A stretch of DNA of 7,433 nt from Flavobacteriales bacterium (GTDB lineage Bacteria > Bacteroidota > Bacteroidia > Flavobacteriales > Flavobacteriaceae): positions 1 to 7,433 of the forward strand of contig JALVLX010000236.1 in NCBI GenBank assembly GCA_027032855.1, read 5' to 3'. The position numbers and the translations under genes were made by a program. Of the stretch, positions 1 to 3,992 are shown in pieces. The notes below the pieces were generated by a model that was given only the letters and a program-made list of their open reading frames with translations, was not told the DNA's origin and ran no database searches. Numbering within the stretch: the stretch's first letter is position 1; every line of letters begins with the position of its first letter.

Positions 1-949
1 AACTATCCCCTCCTTGCATGGCTATTTCACTACAAGGATTTGTTGAAACATTCTCAAATCCGGAATAAAATGACGATGTCGAATATTTGTGCTGTCTGTC
101 CCAGTAAATCAAGCCCGGTTCGGCGGTATTGTGTGCTGATTTTACAATGGTATCCCACAATTTACGCGCATCGATTTCTTTTGAAATTTTAGGCTTTTTA
201 GCATCGATAGGCCAACGCAAAGTATAAGGCTTGTTTTGTACGACCGCTTGCATAAATTCGTCTGACAAACGAATGGAAATATTTGCACCGGTGACTTTGG
301 TCAAATCTTGTTTGACTGTTACAAAATCATAAATGTCAGGGTGTGCAACGTCCATGGTCAACATCAATGCGCCGCGACGCCCGTTTTGTGCTACTTCGCG
401 GGTGGTAAACGAAAAACGGTGCATAAAACTCACAGCCCCTGTTGTGGTACGTGCCGCATTGGACACATGTGCATCTTTGGGACGCAAATTGGACAAATCC
501 GTTCCAACCCCGCAACGACGTTTAAAGAGCTGAACAAGTTGTTGGTCGGTATATAAAATTCCGCCGTACGAATCATAAGGTGCCGGAATGACCACACAAT
601 TTGATAATGAAGCTATTACCTGATCATTTCCCAAACCAAACATGATACTACCTTGCGGAATAACATACTTGAACCGGTCAAACAAATCAAAGATTTTTTG
701 TTCGGTTAACGCCGTTCGCTTTTTTCCGTATTCAGACAATGCATCAGTTTTGACAGCCTTATATTTTTGTTCGGTTTTGGCAAACATTTTTGCCATACGC
801 CAATGCATTTCGTCCGGTGATTTTTCTAAAAAATTACCTTGTGCATCTTTTAAAGCATATTTGTTTATCCAAGTGGTTGTTGCCAACTCGTCACCGTTAA
901 AATACGACTTGGCAATCTTAAAAACTTGATCAAATGTATATTTTTCCAT
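1..949 (-). CDS. nrdJ: Adenosylcobalamin-dependent (class II) ribonucleotide reductase, N-terminal part, cut by window edge
   Basis: The minus strand is open from ATG at 949 to the window edge: 316 codons, no stop. The product would reduce ribonucleotides to deoxyribonucleotides in the cytoplasm for DNA synthesis, using a cobalamin-generated thiyl radical. Visible landmarks are C118 in LSNCVV (a redox cysteine position of the alpha-subunit family), GVGTDLSNLRP at 147-157, VAQNGRRGALM after the 200th residue region, and N304-P-C306-S-E308-I. The last matches the N-x-C-x-E active-site motif, so C306 is the presumed thiyl radical cysteine. The opening MEKYTFDQVFKIAKSYFNGDE and the YWDRQHKYS...STNPCSEI stretch resemble the roughly 850-residue Bacteroidetes NrdJ proteins from memory, so about 60% is missing, including the distal cysteines. 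The frame stays open upstream of 949 but has no other ATG before a stop. No Shine-Dalgarno is seen, and no B12-box riboswitch was recognised upstream. Class II rather than class I is inferred from overall similarity. Confidence 0.88.
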   Translation of the reverse strand, partial: MEKYTFDQVFKIAKSYFNGDELATTTWINKYALKDAQGNFLEKSPDEMHWRMAKMFAKTEQKYKAVKTDALSEYGKKRTALTEQKIFDLFDRFKYVIPQGSIMFGLGNDQVIASLSNCVVIPAPYDSYGGILYTDQQLVQLFKRRCGVGTDLSNLRPKDAHVSNAARTTTGAVSFMHRFSFTTREVAQNGRRGALMLTMDVAHPDIYDFVTVKQDLTKVTGANISIRLSDEFMQAVVQNKPYTLRWPIDAKKPKISKEIDARKLWDTIVKSAHNTAEPGLIYWDRQHKYSTSSFYSGFENVSTNPCSEIAMQGGDS

Positions 950-1182
950 AAGATTTTTGTTTACTGAAGCGTTAACTGCTTGCAAATTAGAATATCCGTG
1001 AAATCTTTGTTACTACGAAAAGGGATTTTAAAATTAAAATGAATTCTTATATAATCAGGATTTACAATATTTTTTTTATTAACAATCCTTTGTTAACAAC
1101 TCACGGGCTATTTAATTTACTACATAAAAATTTACATAATCTTTAAAATAGAATCTCGTTTTCACGTCAATAATAATTAAAC
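950..1182. other. AT-rich divergent spacer upstream of nrdJ, no gene recognised
   Basis: No credible protein-coding frame is seen in this very AT-rich stretch between nrdJ and the repeat island. It holds two GTTAAC-centred palindromes: GTTAAC at 971-976, and TTGTTAACAA at 1090-1099. The second also forms a hairpin, TTAACAA (1079-1085) / TTGTTAA (1090-1096), with a 4-nt loop. These could be operator sites for nrdJ, but no known regulator consensus was recognised. I looked for a TAnnTTTG promoter on the minus strand for nrdJ and found no convincing one. Confidence 0.5.
980..1009 (+). promoter_or_regulatory. Possible plus-strand promoter, TTG-N19-AATCTTTG
   Basis: TTG at 980-982 is followed after exactly 19 nt by AATCTTTG at 1002-1009, which matches the Bacteroidetes -7 box TAnnTTTG except for its first base. 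If used, transcription would start near 1016 and run rightward toward the terminator-like hairpin at 1183-1205. In a sequence this AT-rich such a match can arise by chance, so this is only a candidate. Confidence 0.25.
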
Positions 1183-1205
1183 GCTTCAGATTCGAAGCTT
1201 TTTTT
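1183..1205 (+). terminator. Terminator-like hairpin with T7 tract, plus strand
   Basis: GCTTC (1183-1187) and GAAGC (1194-1198) form a 5-bp stem around a 6-nt loop, followed directly by seven T (1199-1205). This is the form of a Rho-independent terminator for rightward transcripts. The stem is short, and no plus-strand gene precedes it inside the window. It may therefore end a small RNA, block read-through from antisense transcription of nrdJ, or be non-functional. Confidence 0.45.
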
Positions 1206-1238
1206 ATTGTTTGATATTATTTAAACGTACAGGACATA

Positions 1239-1380
1239 CATCTACTAACAGGGCGCCCCTACGGGGCTCAAAGGTCTTTTCTTATATTTCTGCATCTACT
1301 AACAGGGCGCCCCTACGGGGCTCAAAGGTCTTTTCTTATATTTCTGCATCTACTAACAGGGCGCCCCTACGGGGCTCAAA
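1239..1380. repeat. 54-bp tandem repeat, 2.6 copies, each with a GC-rich hairpin
   Basis: Two identical 54-bp units (1239-1292 and 1293-1346) are followed by the first 34 bp of a third (1347-1380). Each unit has a GC-rich core of about 20 bp in otherwise AT-rich DNA. The core holds the palindrome GGGCGCCC and the short hairpin GCCCC-TAC-GGGGC (1255-1267 in copy 1), followed by CTCAAA and a T-rich tail. Because 54 is divisible by three, the array reads as a repeating 18-residue peptide (STNRAPLRGSKVFSYISA) in one plus-strand frame. I judge that incidental: there is no start-site context and no family resemblance. Exact identity of the units points to recent duplication or active homogenisation. 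A diverged single copy lies at 2622-2682. Confidence 0.9.
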
Positions 1381-1413
1381 TGATTTTTTTTATTATCATT
1401 CTATTATTTGCGA

Positions 1414-1434
1414 CTGACACTTAATACTTGCTAT
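1414..1434. repeat. Three degenerate TTGNNAC heptamers
   Basis: CTGACAC, TTAATAC and TTGCTAT follow one another without gaps from 1414. Each is within two mismatches of TTGNNAC. They precede the cleaner array at 1474-1501 and are separated from it by a segment with the 8-bp palindrome TCTCGAGA and the dyad element at 1452-1473. Confidence 0.55.
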
Positions 1435-1451
1435 CGCACCTTCTCGAGAGC

Positions 1452-1473
1452 ACGGGACGTTGTAACGCTCAGC
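1452..1473. repeat. 22-bp dyad element next to heptamer array (copy 1)
   Basis: The element starts ACGGG, then one base, then the dyad CGTT-GT-AACG (1458-1467), then six bases, and abuts the first TTG heptamer at 1474. The second copy at 2531-2552 has the same length and the same position relative to its heptamers. Its dyad reads CGTC-AC-GACG, so the T:A pair is replaced by C:G. Role unknown. Confidence 0.5.
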
Positions 1474-1501
1474 TTGATACTTGACACTTGCTACTTGTTA
1501 C
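1474..1501. repeat. Four tandem heptamers, TTGNYAC
   Basis: TTGATAC, TTGACAC, TTGCTAC and TTGTTAC lie end to end. Every unit matches TTGNYAC, with only positions 4 and 5 varying. The array stops 10 bp before the TATATTTG box of the downstream SDR gene, and its third unit lies at a suitable distance to act as the upstream promoter box. Confidence 0.8.
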
Positions 1502-1519
1502 TAAAAAGAATTATATTTG
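1488..1519 (+). promoter_or_regulatory. Putative Bacteroidetes-type promoter of the SDR gene
   Basis: TATATTTG at 1512-1519 is a full match to the TAnnTTTG -7 box, and TTG at 1488-1490 lies 21 nt upstream, within the usual range for the -33 element. The start codon is at 1536, so the leader would be about 10 nt. The TTG is the first three bases of the third heptamer of the array. The motif match is seen directly; promoter activity is inferred. Confidence 0.55.
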
Positions 1520-1535
1520 TTAAAAATTAATCACA

Positions 1536-2528
1536 ATGCAAAACATACTGGTTACAGGTGCCAACGGTTTTATAGGCAGTAATTTGGTTAAACGGTTATT
1601 ATCTGAAGGCAATAAAGTACGTAGTTTGGTCAGAAAAACTTCCGATTTAAGTTTTTTAAACGGTTTGAATACCGAAATTGTTTATGGTGACATCAACGAT
1701 GTTGAAAGTTTAAAACCTGCTATGAAAGACATCGATTTGGTCTTTCACGTTGCCGGTTTAGCTGCCGATTGGGGGTCATATATCCTTTTTGAGAAAGTTA
1801 ATTTTCAAGGCACACAAAATGTTGCCAAAACCGCAACCAAGGCCGGTGTCAAAAAACTGGTATATATCAGCACGGTGGCTTTTCACGGATTTGGAAAAAC
1901 AAATATGACCGAAGAATCTCCTGTTGCCAAAAATCTCATTCCGTACGCCGAAACCAAGTATAAAGCGGAACAATGGTTATGGCAATTTCAAAACCAAACG
2001 GATATGAAAATTACTGCCGTAAGACCCGGAAACGTTTTTGGTATCAACGACCGTACTTTTATGCTCAAATATCTGGAAGCCATGCAAACCGGCAAGTTTA
2101 TGGAAGTCAATAAAGGGCGTAGTAAAACCTGCCCGGTATTTATTGATAATTTGATTGACATTATCACACTGGTCAGCCGTGAAGCTAAAGCTGACGGTCA
2201 GGCGTTTATAGCTACCGATGGTTTGGATATTAATTGGCATACGTTTAATAGCAAACTGGCAGATGCGCTCGGTATCAAATTGCCAAAAGCTTCCATTCCT
2301 TATAGCGTAGCGTATCCTGTTGCCAAAATTTACTATGGGGTTCACAAAACTTTAGGACTGAAATCAGAACCTTTTTTAACACCTTACCGCATCAATAATG
2401 GCGGAAAAGATTATCATTTCAGTATCAATAAGCTAGAACAATTCTTTGATTATCAACCGCAAACCGGATTGAACGAAGCTGTTGAAAAAACAGTAGCGTG
2501 GTATAAGAAAGCTAAAAGTTCTAAGTAG
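1536..2528 (+). CDS. NAD(P)-dependent extended SDR, epimerase / 3-beta-HSD-like
   Basis: This 330-residue protein is an extended short-chain dehydrogenase/reductase of the NAD-dependent epimerase/dehydratase superfamily. A Rossmann fold opens at residue 3 with the dinucleotide motif T7-G-A-N-G-F-I-G14. D52 in YGDINDVESL, DLVFHVAG at 67-74 and N89-F-Q-G-T-Q-N-V are further family signatures. The catalytic set is S112/T113 in YISTVAFHG and Y137-x3-K141 in PYAETK, followed by RPGNVFG at 163-169. No signal peptide is seen, so it is probably cytoplasmic. The family acts on nucleotide sugars, sterols or flavonoid-like alcohols; the C-terminal half, which sets the substrate, gives no clear clue. The pattern is closest in my memory to 3-beta-HSD/HpnA/dihydroflavonol-reductase-like members. 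Length is normal. The gene stands alone between two repeat-filled spacers and converges with the plug gene. A promoter fits just upstream. Confidence 0.9.
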   Translation: MQNILVTGANGFIGSNLVKRLLSEGNKVRSLVRKTSDLSFLNGLNTEIVYGDINDVESLKPAMKDIDLVFHVAGLAADWGSYILFEKVNFQGTQNVAKTATKAGVKKLVYISTVAFHGFGKTNMTEESPVAKNLIPYAETKYKAEQWLWQFQNQTDMKITAVRPGNVFGINDRTFMLKYLEAMQTGKFMEVNKGRSKTCPVFIDNLIDIITLVSREAKADGQAFIATDGLDINWHTFNSKLADALGIKLPKASIPYSVAYPVAKIYYGVHKTLGLKSEPFLTPYRINNGGKDYHFSINKLEQFFDYQPQTGLNEAVEKTVAWYKKAKSSK

Positions 2529-2530
2529 TA

Positions 2531-2552
2531 ACGGGTCGTCACGACGTTCCGT
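2531..2552. repeat. 22-bp dyad element next to heptamers (copy 2)
   Basis: This is the counterpart of the element at 1452-1473. It has ACGGG, one base, the dyad CGTC-AC-GACG (2537-2546), six bases, then TTGACAC. It begins two bases after the SDR stop codon. A longer imperfect pairing of AACGG (2530-2534) with CCGTT (2549-2553) encloses it, so it could fold in the 3' end of the SDR transcript. Confidence 0.5.
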
Positions 2553-2566
2553 TTGACACTTGCTAA
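2553..2566. repeat. Two TTGNNA(C) heptamers
   Basis: TTGACAC and TTGCTAA follow the dyad element directly, in the same order as the second and third units at 1481-1494. The array then breaks off into TAATTAGGG. Confidence 0.55.
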
Positions 2567-2593
2567 TAATTAGGGCTTCCTCAAAGCTCTGCT

Positions 2594-2619
2594 CTATCGG
2601 GGTCTCCTGACCCCGGTAG
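2594..2619. repeat. Strong 11-bp hairpin in the convergent spacer
   Basis: CTATCGGGGTC (2594-2604) pairs with GACCCCGGTAG (2609-2619) over 11 bp with one G-T wobble and a TCCT loop. It is the strongest inverted repeat I found in the window. No T tract follows on either strand, so it is not a classical intrinsic terminator. It may still protect or delimit the 3' ends of the converging SDR and plug transcripts. Confidence 0.75.
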
Positions 2620-2621
2620 CC

Positions 2622-2682
2622 ACTAATAGGAGGGCGCCCGAACTCACCTCTATGAGGCTCAATGGTAATTTTTTTATTATTT
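2622..2682. repeat. Diverged single copy of the GC-rich hairpin module
   Basis: It shares the order of parts seen in the 54-bp repeat: ACTAAnA, GGGCGCCC (2632-2639), a short hairpin with a TAY loop (CCTC-TAT-GAGG, 2647-2657), CTCAA, and a T-rich tail ending TTTTTTTATTAT. Seven extra bases (GAACTCA) separate GGGCGCCC from the hairpin. In the tandem copies the stem is CCCC-TAC-GGGG, so one base pair has changed on both sides. Confidence 0.65.
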
Positions 2683-2686
2683 CATC

Positions 2687-2734
2687 TTGATACTTATAAC
2701 TTGCAACTTTTACTAGTTACTTGTTACTTGTAAC
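2687..2734. repeat. Seven-unit TTGNNAC heptamer array ending at the plug stop codon
   Basis: The units are TTGATAC, TTATAAC, TTGCAAC, TTTTAC (one base short), TAGTTAC, TTGTTAC and TTGTAAC. The last base of the array is the last base of the minus-strand stop codon (2734-2736) of the plug gene. TAGTTAC (2714-2720) and GTAACTA (2730-2736) also form a 7-bp inverted repeat with a 9-nt spacer that includes that stop codon. Confidence 0.7.
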
Positions 2735-3975
2735 TACCTGATATTATCCGAATTAGCCGTACCGTAACCAATCACTTTGGTATAACGGGCGCCGGGCGAT
2801 TTGTAATAAACCAAAACGGTATAAAGATTTTCGGTTTGCGCAAAACTCCCGTCAATAGTTGTCCAGTCCGGTTCGCCTTGTGCGTTTTTGGTCACAAACT
2901 TATAATCGTAGTAACCTTGCTTGAGCAATTGCACATTTTCATACACACCGGTTTCGTCATTATAAGTCAATTGAGCCGCTTCATCAGGAACAAAATCATT
3001 GAAGCGACCTATGACATAAATACTTTCCCCCTCATCTAAATCACCTTTGTAAGTAAAATGCACTTTGACATAATCCGCCTCAAAATTTACATCCTCATAA
3101 GCTTGAACGGAATTTAGAATATAACACCCATCATTATCTTTATAATATATATAATGTGTAACCGGCACAGCAGCATAAGTATAATAATCATATAATTTGT
3201 CTGTCAATTCTTTGTATGCAATACCGTAATTATATCCGCGAACATCTTTACTTTCAAAACGACGAAATTCGTTTAGTCCTTCAAAAAGCGCTTCATTAGG
3301 ATAATGATATGTCCACTCTGCCCCTTTATAAAACGTAGGACGACGGAAATTGATACTATAATTTATATCGTTATTCTGAAAGACTTTTACCAAGAGATTT
3401 TCGCTTTCATTCAAGATTATATATCCTGAAAGATACAATGAAAAATCAACAAATTGCATCCGGTCTTTAAGCTGTACATCAGTAGGCCATTTTATTTGTA
3501 CCCCGACATTGATTTCTTTTTTATAAAGGATAAATGCTTTGCTAAAAACCAAATTTTCATCTTCGTCCAAAACTTGCAAAATGTAATTCCCCGAAAGCAA
3601 AATACGTGTATCGTCGTTGGGTAAAACCAAATTATAATGCGTATAAGATTGTAAAGTTCCCGAAGAGCTGGTAATGTCCGTGATAACACTTGAAGCAAAT
3701 CCGTCAATATACTCCGATTCGTTTAAAATACTCGGTTGCCAGTTTTCATCAAAACGCAATATTTTGTAGTAATATTCTTTTTCGTCGGCTTGCAAATCGT
3801 CAAATGAAAAATAAATACGGTGCCCCAATTGAATAATGGGAGATGATTGTGGTTGACCGCCATCATCCAGTTTTACGGTTTTGATATAATATGGTGGTTT
3901 GACTATCAAGTCTTGCAATTGTGCAAAGGATATCTGCATAAATAAAATGCTAAAAACAATGATGTATTTTTTCAT
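2734..3975 (-). CDS. DUF5103 / type IX secretion system plug-type protein, secreted to the periplasm
   Basis: This 413-residue protein has a Sec signal peptide (MKKYIIVFSILFMQISFA, cleavage before Q19; Ala-Gln is common at this site in Bacteroidetes). It then shows the beta-rich pattern I recognise as DUF5103: YIKTVKL, QSSPIIQLGHRIYFSFDDL (43-61), YYYKILRFDENWQPS, EYIDGFASS (88-96) and LLSGNYILQV (126-135). Beta-strands continue to about residue 300, followed by a C-terminal immunoglobulin/CBM-like domain (about 304-392, with VIGRFNDF and YYDYKFV). In Flavobacterium, a protein of this family is the Plug that closes the periplasmic side of the SprA translocon of the type IX secretion system; the same job here is inferred. 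A lone cysteine is C284. It starts 17 bp after the tamL stop with no Shine-Dalgarno, so it is probably translated from the tamL transcript. The main doubt is whether it binds SprA or serves TamL. Confidence 0.82.
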   Translation of the reverse strand: MKKYIIVFSILFMQISFAQLQDLIVKPPYYIKTVKLDDGGQPQSSPIIQLGHRIYFSFDDLQADEKEYYYKILRFDENWQPSILNESEYIDGFASSVITDITSSSGTLQSYTHYNLVLPNDDTRILLSGNYILQVLDEDENLVFSKAFILYKKEINVGVQIKWPTDVQLKDRMQFVDFSLYLSGYIILNESENLLVKVFQNNDINYSINFRRPTFYKGAEWTYHYPNEALFEGLNEFRRFESKDVRGYNYGIAYKELTDKLYDYYTYAAVPVTHYIYYKDNDGCYILNSVQAYEDVNFEADYVKVHFTYKGDLDEGESIYVIGRFNDFVPDEAAQLTYNDETGVYENVQLLKQGYYDYKFVTKNAQGEPDWTTIDGSFAQTENLYTVLVYYKSPGARYTKVIGYGTANSDNIR

Positions 3976-3992
3976 AATAAAAAAAATTCTGT

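Noticed and set aside
308..929. Plus-strand reading frames of 66-95 codons opposite nrdJ
   Set aside because: The minus strand carries the full set of ribonucleotide reductase motifs without interruption, and the plus-strand frames show no family pattern.
950..1200. Cobalamin riboswitch upstream of nrdJ
   Set aside because: It would make biological sense for a B12-dependent enzyme, but I found no B12-box-like conserved sequence and the region is too AT-rich to form the expected structure.
1239..1380. CRISPR array
   Set aside because: The segments between the GC-rich cores are identical rather than unique spacers, there are fewer than three full units, and no cas gene is present.
1211..1417. 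68-codon plus-strand reading frame encoding an 18-residue repeated peptide (STNRAPLRGSKVFSYISA)
   Set aside because: The peptide repeat is a by-product of the 54-bp DNA tandem repeat. There is no start-site context, the frame ends in low-complexity AT-rich sequence, and the diverged copy at 2622-2682 does not keep the reading frame.
1481..1517. Sigma-70 promoter with TTGACA (1481-1486)
   Set aside because: The nearest TATATT is 25 nt away, too far for a -35/-10 pair, while a TAnnTTTG box with a TTG at 21 nt fits the Bacteroidetes pattern.
1776..2345. Minus-strand reading frames of 65 and 122 codons opposite the SDR gene
   Set aside because: They overlap the SDR catalytic region, have no recognisable domain, and the SDR frame is complete with all family motifs.
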